A stretch of 64,000 nucleotides of DNA from Phymorhynchus buccinoides (Eukaryota; Mollusca; Gastropoda; Neogastropoda; Raphitomidae): positions 64,443,324 through 64,507,323 of the forward strand of contig CM065684.1 in the NCBI GenBank assembly GCA_017654935.2, written 5' to 3'. The position numbers and the translations under genes were made by a program. The notes under the pieces were generated by a model, which saw only the letters and a program-made list of their open reading frames with translations, made no database searches and was not told where the DNA came from. Below are positions 26,950 to 38,673 of this stretch, one piece after another. Numbering within the stretch: the stretch's first letter is position 1; every line of letters begins with the position of its first letter.

Positions 26950-27136
26950 AATTAGCAAGAATATACAAATGTTGTATTCTTTTTATCTGCTGCATTTACT
27001 TTGTCACGAACTTTACTACCTTGTGTTTTTTTGTTTTGTTTTTTTCTTTCTTCCGTGGTATGTACTTACTACTTCTGTGTCAATAATTCCTTTGATGGTT
27101 TTACGACAAATAAAAGTTTGAGTTTGAGTTTGAGTA
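26950..27136 (+). mobile_element. LINE 3' untranslated region and (TTTGAG)n tail
   Basis: After the reverse-transcriptase stop, the sequence runs about 150 bp to ttttacgacaaataaaag and then repeats of tttgag at 27116-27136. A polyadenylation-like aataaa just before a short tandem tail is typical of LINE 3' ends. Confidence 0.75.
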
Positions 27137-28129
27137 GTAGTTCGAATGAGCAGAGTGAAAAGAAAGTCTATGGAGAGCCGGACAAGTCTTCAGTGAAGAA
27201 GCGCCCCCTACACACACCCTGTTTGCGAACCACAGGAGATGGTGGATGACCCCCCCCTCACCTATCTCATAATCGTTTTCAAGAAGGACAAAGAAGACAT
27301 AGCGGCACTTTATTTTTAAAGAAAAAGCGCTCTCTCAAACCCAACGAATTTTCTTTTCCCATATGTCTGCCAAGAAACACAATTATCTGTGTCCCATCCC
27401 CACCCCCAATTCTCCTCCCAAAGGCAAAGACTTGCATAACCCATCAGGCTTTCTCGGCTTTATGCCATTTTTTGTTTCTTTGTTTGTTCTGTTGAGTGTT
27501 TTTTGTTTATTTTATTAAACACCTCCCGGTAAAGGTAAGATGCGCCCCCCCCCCCTCCTCCATTTCTCGGTTGTTTCCACTTTTTCAGTCTTGCCTTTCT
27601 TACTGCAGATTGAGTACTTCATCCTCTATCGTTTGCTATATTTAACACTAATTTTCATCCATTTACATAATTAAACACATGCATACAATAATAGTAGAAG
27701 ATAAAGGCAAGACGGAAAAACCGCAATGAACCAGGACTGTGACAAATGCTCTGCGGCTGTTGTGTGTACATAGGGGGGTGGGGGGTCCTATTAGATAATG
27801 GCCTTTATCATGACTGCGATTCATTATTCAACAAAGATAATTAGCTCAAAAAGTTGATAAGATACAGCTTAATGTTTGGGAAGAAAGGCAGGTGTGAAAA
27901 TGTGGGGAGAGCTGAGAAAGTTCACCCCTACCCTCAACAATCCCCTTTCTTTCCCACCCCCATGTTACTGTAGTGGAGCTAAGACCTTTCCTAAGATGTG
28001 ACCCAACCGATTTTTCCCTTTCATATACAGAATACTGATTCCACCTCCCTATTGTGACGCCTCTCTATTAGACTTTTTTGGGCTGATTTTTCAAGGAGGG
28101 AGGTTCCACTGCATATTATTGTTAGTCCA
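27137..28129. other. No gene seen
   Basis: Unique sequence with a C run at about 27546-27557 and a short G run. No recognisable ORF. Confidence 0.5.
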
Positions 28130-28577
28130 CATCGCTCTCTCACTCACTCACTCACTCTGTGCCGCCTGGCGCTTGAGGCGACGGCACGGGATCTCCGCCT
28201 GACTCTAGTCTACCTGCTGCTACGTTGGGGGCTGTTGTTGCCAGAGATAGGCTAAGTCCTTTGCCCCTCAGCTCTTTTTCCATCGTCCTTCTGCAGGTTT
28301 CTTTCGACCGCCCTCTGATTCTTTCCCCCTGTGGTGTCTAGCGTAGAGCCACTCTGGGTAGTGAGTCCGGTGACACGCGGCAGACGTGCCCTAGCCACCT
28401 CCATCTCCTAGCCTGGATGGTCTCGCGCAGAGTTGCAACTCCTGCTCTGGGGCGGAGGTCTTCGTTTGAGATGGTGTTGGGCCAGAAGATCTTCAGGATT
28501 CTTCGCAGACACTTGGTCTGGAACGCTTCCAGCTTCCGTTCGATGGCGGCAGTGGTCTTCCAGTAGCATCGCACTTA
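28130..28577 (-). pseudogene. RTE-like LINE, C-terminal fragment
   Basis: The - strand encodes KLEAFQTKCLRRILKIFWP, NEDLRPRAG, RRWRWLGHVCR and PRVALR. A stop at the expected Trp follows, then TPQGERIRGRSKETCRR in the same frame. This order is characteristic of the end of RTE-type endonuclease/reverse-transcriptase proteins. It is followed by (GTGA)n at about 28137-28157 on the - strand, like an RTE 3' tail. The fragment is 5'-truncated and carries an internal stop. Confidence 0.82.
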
Positions 28578-28779
28578 CCCCTTATTCAAACGTGGCATTC
28601 TTGTGCTACCTACCTACCTACCTACCTATTCCATCAGCGTGCTGACCACACTTACTGCCCTTTGTCATGTCGCTATCGGGGGCCGTTTCTCTCATCACTG
28701 GTCAGTGATGGTCAAGCTCCAGCCAACGTCTGTTGGGGGAAACGGTCAGTGCTGGATATCAGCCAAATCCTACAGGATC
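28578..28779. other. Short spacer with (CTAC)n
   Basis: Contains four or five ctac tetramers at 28608-28627 and otherwise unique sequence. Confidence 0.6.
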
Positions 28780-28780
28780 A

Positions 28781-28858
<78 letters not shown>
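28780..28858. repeat. (GA)n microsatellite
   Basis: About 78 bp of GA, directly next to the tail of a LINE 3' end. Confidence 0.96.
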
Positions 28859-28861
<3 letters not shown>

Positions 28862-29105
28862 GAATTGAATTGAATTGAATTAATTTTTATTACATTTTAT
28901 AGAGGGTAATAGAATAAGCAATAACATGCTTTTTTGCATCCAGCCCTCTGAGAATTTTGTTGTTGAAATGAGCACAGACAAAGCAATATAAAGCATGCCA
29001 AATACAACCCTATATAGTAGCACGACAATAACAAAATCAAACCTAATATTGTTAACTATACTCATTTTTAACATGCATAAATTAAGAAGTAAGCGCATAC
29101 ACACG
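28857..29105 (-). mobile_element. LINE 3' end with (AATTC)n tail
   Basis: Read on the - strand, the sequence runs through ccctctataaaatgtaa, then taaaaattaattc, then four aattc repeats. A polyadenylation-like signal followed by a pentamer tail is typical of non-LTR 3' ends. No coding domain is preserved, so the assignment rests on the 3' structure. Confidence 0.55.
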
Positions 29106-29146
29106 GGGAATTTTTTTTCCTATTTTTCATACTCATCTTTTACATG

Positions 29147-29292
<146 letters not shown>

Positions 29293-29430
29293 ATGCAACC
29301 AGGAACCCCCCATAATCCGCCCCTGAAAGAGAGAGCACAACATGATGATCCAGCTGCTGCCCATTGCAACAATACGTCAACAATATCCGTGCCGCCAGAA
29401 AACCTATCATGCAATATTTTATAAAACTAT

Positions 29431-29812
29431 GACTTTCTGTATCATGTCATACGTGGCACACAACACCACATTACACAATGAACTTTGCCTCTTTCTGCTA
29501 GCTACTGCTACAGCCTATATGTCCCGTATGGCTTTCTGTATCATGTCATACACAACACCACATTACACAATGAACTTTGCCTCTTTCTGCTAGCTACTGC
29601 TACAGCCTATATGTCCCGTATGGCTTTCTGTATCATGTCATACACAACACCACATTACACAATGAACTTTGCCTCTTTCTGCTAGCTACTGCTACAGCCT
29701 ATATGTCCCGTATGGCTTTCTGTATCATGTCATACACAACACCACATTACACAATGAACTTTGCCTCTTTCTGCTAGCTACTGCTACAGCCTATATGTCC
29801 CGTATGGCTTTG
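29431..29812 (+). repeat. 92-bp tandem repeat, about four copies
   Basis: Unit includes ctttctgtatcatgtcatac, cacattacacaatgaac and gctactgctacagcc. The period is exactly 92 bp (three consecutive ORF shadows start 92 bp apart). The first unit has an extra gtggca. Directly after it comes gaggacgtaaaact, a piece of family A. Confidence 0.93.
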
Positions 29813-30078
29813 CCAAGAGGACGTAAAACTTTAACTTTACCTGCTGAAAAGATTAAAAAAAAGTTATTATTAGTTAACACCGATAAGACCACAGTAACTC
29901 CCCGTGGGGATTTCGGGGGGGGGGGGGGGGTCTTTTGCATAATAGTTTCCGCACCTTCTGGAAGTTTCGCACTTGTAACTTCCTCTAATCTGTCACTATC
30001 TTTGATTCTGCATTTTCCCTTTGCTTAAAATCCATTCTCCTGCCTTTTTCTAAAAAAAACACCCCTTCTTAGACAGAT
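29813..30078. other. Family A 3' scrap and unique sequence
   Basis: gaggacgtaaaact at about 29818-29831 matches the 3' end of family A. A G run lies at about 29917-29931. No gene. Confidence 0.5.
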
Positions 30079-30200
30079 TTTCTCCAGCCAAAGATGGACA
30101 TGCTGGGCCTAACTAGTTTTTAGCTAGACGCATAACGGCAGCATGCCGCATCTGCCCTCATTATGACAGGAAACTGAGCGATCGATGAAGAAGAAGAAGA
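30079..30200 (+). mobile_element. GAAGAAG-tailed SINE-like repeat, copy 2
   Basis: Blocks agacgcataacgg, cagcatgccgcatctgcc, attatgacagg and gaagaagaagaag match 23457-23585. Confidence 0.75.
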
Positions 30201-30929
30201 CCACAATAAACGCAACTTCTCCACTAAACGTTTCAGTCTTTCCGACTTTCTCGTGATAAAAGGGAGAAAACCCGACCATTGAAGGTCTCTCAATAGGGTG
30301 GAAGCAGTTCCCTTTTCTTTGTTGCCAAAGCGCTTTCAACACCGAGACCACAGAAAGTAAGGAAATAACGTATGAAGAAGAAGGCTAGAAATTATTTTAA
30401 ACGAAAACGTTATTCATGTATTGATCGGTCACACCTATCTGTTTGACCTTTTTTTCTTTTCTAAAGCGTAACAACTGAAATTTGCGTAACATTCAAGAGG
30501 AATTTAAAAAAAGTTACACGCGGGAAAGGATTTTTTGTGTGGCTAAAATGCACATAAAAGAAAAGATTGTCAATTATGTTTTTTCTCCATAATATGAGAT
30601 ACTTGAGATGTCGAACAGCCTTCTTACGTAATCTTGAACTTGGTGAAGTATATCACGTGACATAGCATTTGCATTTTACATTAGCAAAAGCTGCCAAGCA
30701 ACAAAGTACATTAATTCGGCTTTCTAAGCTGACAATCAGACGACATATCTTGATTGGTCAGATCATAGACTAGAGAGGGCGGATTGATCAAGTCAGTTTC
30801 ACAAGAATGATGTGCATACTAGAAGGGAGGAATATTTTTGACATCTTTTTTGCTAAATCAAAACACAGACATGGGTGTTTGACAATGAAATGAAACATTA
30901 AATGAAAATCAGTATCAACAATAGTCTAA
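30201..30929. other. No gene seen
   Basis: Unique AT-rich sequence with short frames only. Confidence 0.5.
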
Positions 30930-30974
30930 GCGACACCTCGTCAACACGACACTTCGTCGAACGCGACATTTCGT
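30930..30974 (-). repeat. Inverted 16-bp modules, left end
   Basis: Modules such as cgacacttcgtcgaacg and gcgacatttcgt are reverse-complement versions of the tandem modules at 37382-37511. The two arrays point away from each other across 6.4 kb. Confidence 0.65.
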
Positions 30975-31019
30975 AATCATACCATTCGTTGGGACTATGG
31001 CAGTGGCTATTTGCCCTCT

Positions 31020-31119
31020 AGTGAAGAGAGACATAGAAAAAAAGACAGAGAGAGACACAGGGAGAGAGACAGAGAGAGGGGAAGACATAGAGAAGAAAAA
31101 GGGACCCATACAGGGACAC

Positions 31120-31186
<67 letters not shown>

Positions 31187-31410
31187 GCCCGCAGAGGGGG
31201 AGAGACAGAACAGAGAGGGAGGGGGGGGCAGAGAGAGAGGGGGAGGGGGGAGGGGGGGGGGGGGGGGGGGGGGGGGAGGCAGAGTCGCAAAGTGGGAGAA
31301 AGACAAAAAAAAAGACATTGATAGAGACAGATGGAGGGACAATGAGAGAATCAGAGAGAGACGTTTAAAAAGACAGAGAGACAGAGAGACTGGGAGATAC
31401 AGAGAGAGAG
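31020..31410. repeat. GA-rich and G-rich low complexity with one repeated block
   Basis: Irregular GA sequence with a G run at about 31245-31276. The block gacattgatagagacagatg (about 31313-31333) recurs at about 37053-37073, followed in both places by aatgagaga and acgttta. The glutamate/arginine frames are artefacts. Confidence 0.8.
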
Positions 31411-31500
31411 ACTCAGACTTCAGACTCAGACACTTTATTTTACAAGGATAAGAATTTAGGCTGGGCCTATTCTTCCATTCTGTCCTTGTTTCTAAGCATG
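31411..31500 (-). mobile_element. LINE-like 3' end with a short tandem tail
   Basis: On the - strand the sequence runs through tatccttgtaaaataaagtg and then tctgagtctgaagtctgag. This has the same layout (aataaa, then a short tandem tail) as the LINE end at 27116-27136. No protein part is preserved next to it. Confidence 0.5.
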
Positions 31501-32158
<658 letters not shown>

Positions 32159-32160
<2 letters not shown>

Positions 32161-32300
32161 ATTTATTTATTTATTACAAAAACACCTTATACAGCCCATA
32201 GCCTTAAAGCTCAATGCGCTTTACAAAAACAATAAAAAGTTAAAAACGAGCCCAAAAAAAAATGTGATTCACACACACACACGCACACACACACATAGGC
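32159..32300 (+). mobile_element. TATAGCGC-type interspersed element, copy 2
   Basis: A (TTAT)n start, acagcccatagcc, then caatgcgctttacaaaaa and an A-rich stretch, ending in CA dinucleotides. The layout matches 5642-5975 and 54404-54560, though tatagcgc itself is degenerate here. Confidence 0.6.
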
Positions 32301-32439
32301 GCGCAAGCGGAAACATGCAAAATATATGCATATTATATCAGTAATACACATTGAATGAAGAAAATGTACAATAACTCCTTATCCATGTAAACAATCAAAA
32401 CTACAACTTTTAACTAACAATAGATGTGATGCACGCCAC

Positions 32440-32880
<441 letters not shown>

Positions 32881-33091
32881 ATATATTGTGATAATAGTCT
32901 ATTATTGCCATTATATATATGTGTTTATATAACACACACGCACCAAATAAAAAGCAAAAGTAATCATAAATGGCATAATGACACAAATAGCCTAATGTCA
33001 ATCAAAGAAAAAAAGAAAAAAGAGAAAGAAGCAAACAGTCAGAAAAGCACAATTCCAGCATTAGTCTAAACAAACAAAGATTTCTGTTGTT
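32881..33091 (-). mobile_element. Probable 3' untranslated region of the minus-strand LINE
   Basis: Lies directly downstream, on the - strand, of the LINE C-terminus that ends at 33092. It contains a palindromic tatatata segment and ends at a (GT)n run on that strand. The assignment rests on position. Confidence 0.4.
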
Positions 33092-36091
33092 TTATTGGAT
33101 GGGATTAAGGAGATACCCCCTCAAGTTAGATTTAAAATTTGATACTGACGAAATTGCTTGTACATTTGAAGGCAGTGAGTTCCAAACATATGGCCCTGAA
33201 AAAGAAAAGCTTGTTTTGTAAAGGTCAATGCGGGTGCGTGGAAGAACATATTTATCAGAACGATAACTACATGTGGAAGGAGTGAGGATATGTTTTAGGT
33301 ATTGTGGTGTCAAATTAGTGTGAACTTTATACATTAAGACAGCTGTGTTGTACTGTAACTGGTGTTCAAGTGGTAACATTTCAAGATTATGAAACTTTTC
33401 TGAAGTTGACAGAGACGGATCTGGCAGGATTAAGTTGATCGCTCTCTTCTGTGGAGCGATGCTAGTTTTTTAAGGTGTTTTTTAGCAGCATAGGACCATA
33501 CAGTGGATGCATAGTTGATGTGCGAGAGGCAGTGGCCATAGAAAAAACATTTTACGTGCGTCTAGGTCCAGATAGGGTTGAAGTCGTTTGAGAAGGAATA
33601 GGTTGCGTGCTAGTTTATTTTTAATGTGATTTATATATGGTTTCCAGTTGAGTTTGTCATCAAGTATGACGCCTAGAACTCGATGTTCATGAACTTGTTC
33701 AATATCGTTGCTATCAATAGTTAGGTTAAGGGAATGTTGTGTTAGTTGATGCTTTTGGCTTGAGGTTACAACCATGCACTTAGTTTTTTTGGGATGAATT
33801 AACATAGAATTATCTTTGCACCATTTAGATACATCATTTAAGCCTGACTGAAGAGAGTTTTGGATGACAGTTACATCTTCCGAACTGGAATGAAGGGAGG
33901 AGTCATCTGCAAAAAGATCACATGAAACAGTTGGGTTGGATATAGACAATGGAAGATCGTTAATGAAAATACAGAAAAGTAATGGACCTAGGACAGATCC
34001 CTGGGGTACACCACATTTCACTTTGCCTGTAGAAGAGGACTCGCCATTACAAAAAAAACGTATTGTGTTCTATTATCGAGGTATGATGAAAGGAATGTCA
34101 GGGAGTGTTGGTTTCTGAAATAGTGTGATAGTTTGTTGATAAGTATTGTGTGGTCGACAAGGTCAAAGGCTTTTCTTAGATCAAGAAAGACAGAACCCGT
34201 TAACTGATGCTTGTTTATTGCTGATAGCCAAGAATCACACAAACGGACAAGAGCTGTGTGACAAGAATGATTATTACGAAAGCCAGACTGAAGGGGATGA
34301 AGGAGGTTGAAGTTTTCTAAATATTTAGATAGGTGATTGTGGACGTGCTTTTCTAGGGGTTTTGATAGCACTGGCAGAAGTGAGATAGGCCTAAAGTTGT
34401 TTAGGTCAGAATGATCGTTTGTTTTGGGTATTGGGATAACTTTAGCTGTTTTTAGGGCAGAGGGTATCGTTCCTTGATCTATGCATACATTATATATATA
34501 TGTAAGGGGTTCGACAATGTATGGAAGAGAAAGTTTTAAGAGAGAGGCGCTTAACGTGTCAGGTCCCATTGATTTAGTATTCTTTAGATTTGAAATAAGA
34601 GAGCCAACTTCGTGAACAGCTAGTGAAGGTATTTGAAAGGAGAACTGCCAGGTTTAGCGTTAGTATTACAAAAGGTTTGAAAAGAAGGTGGTGGTGTATA
34701 GTCTTTTGCAGGTTGTGATGTATCTGTTGGATTACAGAACTCTGCTAAATTTAGGAAGTGCTTATTGAATGCATCTGGAGACCAAGTGTAGTTATTACTC
34801 TGCTGGCGATTAGACTTATGTGTGAAAGTGTTTATGGCTCGCCATAAAGTAGATGTGTCTTTGTTTGCAGATAACATTTTGTTGAAGTGTTGTTTCCTGG
34901 AGTCACGAATAAGATCATTGACTTTGTTTCTTAGTTTCTTAAATTCTGATTCAGCGTTTTCACGCTCCAGTAGCTTTTCGGCTTTAACATCATCAGGTAG
35001 TGAATCAATATTTTCTTTCTTCAGTAATTTGTATTTGTATTTCCAGTTGATTTCGTTTTTTCATTGCTTCTGTATTTGGGGAGTTAGCCAACCAGGAAGA
35101 GAAGAACTTTTTACTCTTTTGCTTCTAAGAGGTGCGTGTGTTCACTATTACGGATAGGAATGTAGAATAAAATACATCTAGAGCTTCTCAGGGACATGAA
35201 CAATGAAAAACATTATTGAAGTGTGCCATGCTTAAATCATAAAAGTAGCAGGTTTATCAAAGTGTTTAAATGATCTGTAGTGAATAGTAGTGTGTCCTTT
35301 GGTTTGAGTCTTAGGAGGCTTGTACATCCATGTGCATGTAACAGGGTAGTGGTCACTGATACATATGGTATCTAGAACATTAACATCAGTGACTAGGGAA
35401 GTGTTGTTGGTGTATACGTGGTCAAGTAGTGTTGCGGAAGTGGTAGTGACTCTGGTAGCCGTAGAGACAAGTTGCTGGAGGCCAAATAGGGTAGTAGTTG
35501 ATCGCCATGAAGTTTGAGGCTTAAATAAGTCATAATTGAAATCACCCAATAGCAATATATTACGATTGACTTTGACATTATCCATCATATACACGAAGTC
35601 ATCCAGCCAATCATATGTAGAAGCAGGGTTCCTGTATACGCAACCAAGTAATAAAGGTGATGATTTAGAATATTTTACTTCTAGCCAAATGCACTCTATA
35701 TTAGCGGTTTCTAAGTCCAATCTTCTTTGTGCAAAGGGATAAATACTGTCATGAATGTAGACAGCAAGGCCAGTTTCGCCTTTGTTTAGAGGCGTCACGA
35801 CGGATAATGTTGTAGTTGGGGATTGTGAAGCATATTGTCTGGTATATAGGTATTAAGGCGAGTTTCTGTGAGGCCTAATATGTGGATAGGTGGGGTATCA
35901 TTCAGAAGCAAGGATATGTCTGGTAACTTATTGTACAAATGATACACATTGACATGGGCAATACGAGTTCCTTTAGTTTTATCATACATTGTCAAAGAAT
36001 ACGACAATATTATAGAAACAATAATAAAAAATGAAATAAAAAATAACAAATGAAACAACAATATGGAAGCTGGGGGGTGAGTTAAGAACAA
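33092..36091 (-). pseudogene. Non-LTR retrotransposon with AP endonuclease and reverse transcriptase, multiply frameshifted
   Basis: Reading right to left on the - strand, the endonuclease signatures come first: LGLTETRLN, GCVYRNPAS, LLGDFNYDL and ISDHYPV (36091 to 35232). A linker follows (34877-34620). Reverse transcriptase comes next with NNFRPISLLPVLSKPLEK, SGFRNNHSCHTAL, FLDLRKAFDLVDH (motif A), GVPQGSVLGPLLFCIFIND (motif B) and LFADDSSLHSS (motif C). The C-terminus contains YVWNSLPSNVQ (33379-33092). Order and motifs fit a CR1/L2/jockey-like LINE. The frame changes at least near 35796, 34620, 34020 and 33480, so it is inactive. Confidence 0.9.
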
Positions 36092-36900
36092 AACAAATTA
36101 AAATAATGAGGATAAGGGTGGCTGGGGGGTGAGTTAATGAGTCCAAGAAGAGGGTAGATTGTTTATTTCACTTTCTTCACTCGGATCAAACACTCTATTC
36201 ACTTGGCTGCAGCAGGAAGGGCAATCCTGATGCAAAACTGATAGCGTCACAAAGTGTATCCCCAAAATGACTAGACACGTTGCCAAGCGTTATTATTGTA
36301 GGAGATCACTAATTCACTATACTGGTGAATCTCCACAGCTACGCTAGATTCGCTGAACAGATGTAGGGGATAGGGGGGGGTCATAAAGAGAAGGGGACGA
36401 AAAAAGAGGGATGAAGGGGCGTGTTTAGCGCAACAATTTCACAGTGGGTCACTAGTGTTTCTTCACGACGGAGCCTGAAGAAAATGAGCAAGCGTCACTC
36501 ACAGTACACGGGACAGGAAAAGCGTCATTCAAGAGTTACTGAATCACCATCGTGCTGAGTTCACAAGTTAAAAGTTCAACGCACAATCTAAATAAACGTA
36601 TAGGCCATTGGCCAGTGTTCAACTGTGCGTTGGGAAAAAAAAGAATTCGTAAAACGCCCAGGCCTTTTACCAAATACTGGAGAGAAAATAAAAAAAAAAA
36701 TTTGAACCAAAAAAAGCACTCACAAATCATAAGCTTGAAACTCGAGTCAAATAAAACATTTTTTTTAGTGAATGAGACACGCTCATCAATTAGATGGAAG
36801 GCTGGTACGGGAAAGAAAGCAGACCGGCAGTGTTTATAGGATTGTCGAAAAGGTCAGCATACAAGAGGACACCGCGACGGAGAGAGATTGATACTTATAA
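36092..36900. other. No gene seen; possible LINE 5' flank
   Basis: Includes the duplicated gctggggggtgagttaa at about 36069 and 36122, just upstream of the LINE on its strand, so it may be its 5' untranslated region. The rest is unique. The 95-codon frame at 36552-36839 has no recognisable domain. Confidence 0.45.
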
Positions 36901-36906
36901 AAGAGA

Positions 36907-36942
<36 letters not shown>

Positions 36943-37169
36943 CAGAGACACACACCCGCACACGCACACGCAGAGAACAGACACTCACAGAGGGGCGCAC
37001 GCGCACACATACATACAAGTCGCGCTCGTGGGAGCAAGCACACGCAAAAAAAGACATTGATAGAGACAGATGGAGCGCACGACGCAATGAGAGAACACAG
37101 AGACACACGTTTAGAAACACACTTGCACACACAGACACACACTCACACGCACATACAGACATGAGCGCA

Positions 37170-37225
<56 letters not shown>
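36901..37225. repeat. GA-rich and CA-rich low complexity
   Basis: GA tracts at 36903-36950 and 37169-37217 and a G run at about 37216-37226. Between them lies the second copy of gacattgatagagacagatg (about 37053). Confidence 0.85.
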
Positions 37226-37227
<2 letters not shown>

Positions 37228-37381
37228 AGACATAGACAGAAACAGAGAGAAAGAGAGATAAAGACAAACAGAAAAAGACAAAGAGAGAGAGAGTGTGAGG
37301 GGAAAACATTCTGAGTTATATTTTCCCTCATGAGGGAATTTTGTCAAGGCTTTTTCTTGCAATACACGGAAATATCTTTTA

Positions 37382-37511
37382 GTGTCGACGAAATGTCGCG
37401 TCGACTAACTGTCGTGTCGACGAACTGTCACGTCGACGAACTGTCCCATCGACGAACTGTCGCGTCGAATAACTGTCGTGTCGACGAAGTGTCGTCGACG
37501 AACTGTCATGT
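37382..37511 (+). repeat. 16-bp tandem modules, right end
   Basis: Eight imperfect modules of gtcgacgaactgtcgc. Their inverted counterparts are at 30930-30974. Together they bracket the LINE-containing interval, resembling a foldback-like element enlarged by insertions. Confidence 0.75.
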
Positions 37512-37599
37512 ACCCGACTTACAACAACAATAAAACAAGTCAGAGCAGACTAAGGGACTGAACCCAGTCAAGTTACTTTTGGCTGTATTTTCAGACTCC

Positions 37600-37719
37600 C
37601 ACCCCTTGCAATGAATTTGAACTTCCTGTTTCCAAGGTCAAACATGGCGGCCTCCATGAGTTCAAGCACTTGACCACACTGTCCTACTAAAAAAAAACCC
37701 ACCGCCAAACACAGGGAAA
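37600..37719 (+). promoter_or_regulatory. GFM2: Putative GFM2 promoter and 5' leader
   Basis: Just upstream of the start codon are an ETS/GABP-like acttcctg (about 37621) and a YY1-like aacatggcggcc (about 37641). Both motif types are common in promoters of nuclear genes for mitochondrial translation. If the YY1-like site is transcribed, its ATG opens a 9-codon upstream ORF (37644-37673). No TATA box is evident. Motif recognition is by eye, and the transcription start is unknown. Confidence 0.45.
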
Positions 37720-37987
37720 ATGTTGCATAATTGTATTGTTTGGCGCAGTGGCTTGCATGCATTTGCCAATATGCGCATGTGTCGTGGCAGAGCCCAGTTT
37801 CTGACCAGTTTAAGCAGGATTTATCGTTCTTCCAACGTGTGCAGTCGTCCACTTTCGACTTTCAAATCTCCTGAACATGAAGACATGAAGGCAATCCGAA
37901 ACATCGGCATCATCGCCCACATCGATGCCGGGAAAACGACCACCACTGAGAGGATGCTGTATTATTCAGGGTTTTCCAGAAGATTGG
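37720..37987 (+). CDS. GFM2: GFM2 exon 1: presequence and P-loop
   Basis: Residues 1-89 plus one base. The first 50 residues have many Arg and no acidic residue, as expected for a mitochondrial targeting peptide. Met1 is chosen because it keeps the whole presequence; Met18 and Met20 are weaker alternatives. The domain begins at [20 protein letters not shown]. The donor is ttgg|gtactg, phase 1. Confidence 0.9.
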
Positions 37988-38631
37988 GTACTGATTGTAG
38001 TGTAACTGTAGATGTTCAGTTACTTTGGTGAATGTTTGGCATTTGGGGACTTCTCTGTTCTCATTCCACTTTCACTTTCAGATCACACATACGTGTGTGT
38101 GCGCGCGCGCACCCCCCCACCCCACCCCCCACACCCACCCCCACACACACAGAGTAACATCAGCCATGGTGGAAGCCTTCAAAAACCAACTATGACCCCA
38201 CCTCTCCCCTGCCCCCCTCCACACTTTCCCACATCCCCGCCCAAACCTCCCACTTTCAAGTCTTCAAGTCTTCAACTCCCTCTGTTACCACCACCCTTGC
38301 TACATCCTACCCCCTTTCTGTCCAACCTTTCTACCAGTACTTTTATTTTCTTCGCAGAAGCCAGAACCCTCATTGTAGTCGCCAACATCTTCAAAATGAT
38401 GAAGTTGGGCATCAAGATGAAGAAGAAGACACACGCACACGTGCGTACGCAAGCATGCATGCATGCACACGCACACAGACAAGCACACACAAGTGCACTT
38501 TCAGTTTGAGAGAGACTAAAAAATAGGAAAATGTTACCGTATTTATAAACCTTGACCATTACTTGTATTTAATAGCACTGATTATAAAGATGGAACTGTC
38601 TAAAAAGCTTGAAGGCTTATTTTGTCCCTAT

Positions 38632-38673
<42 letters not shown>

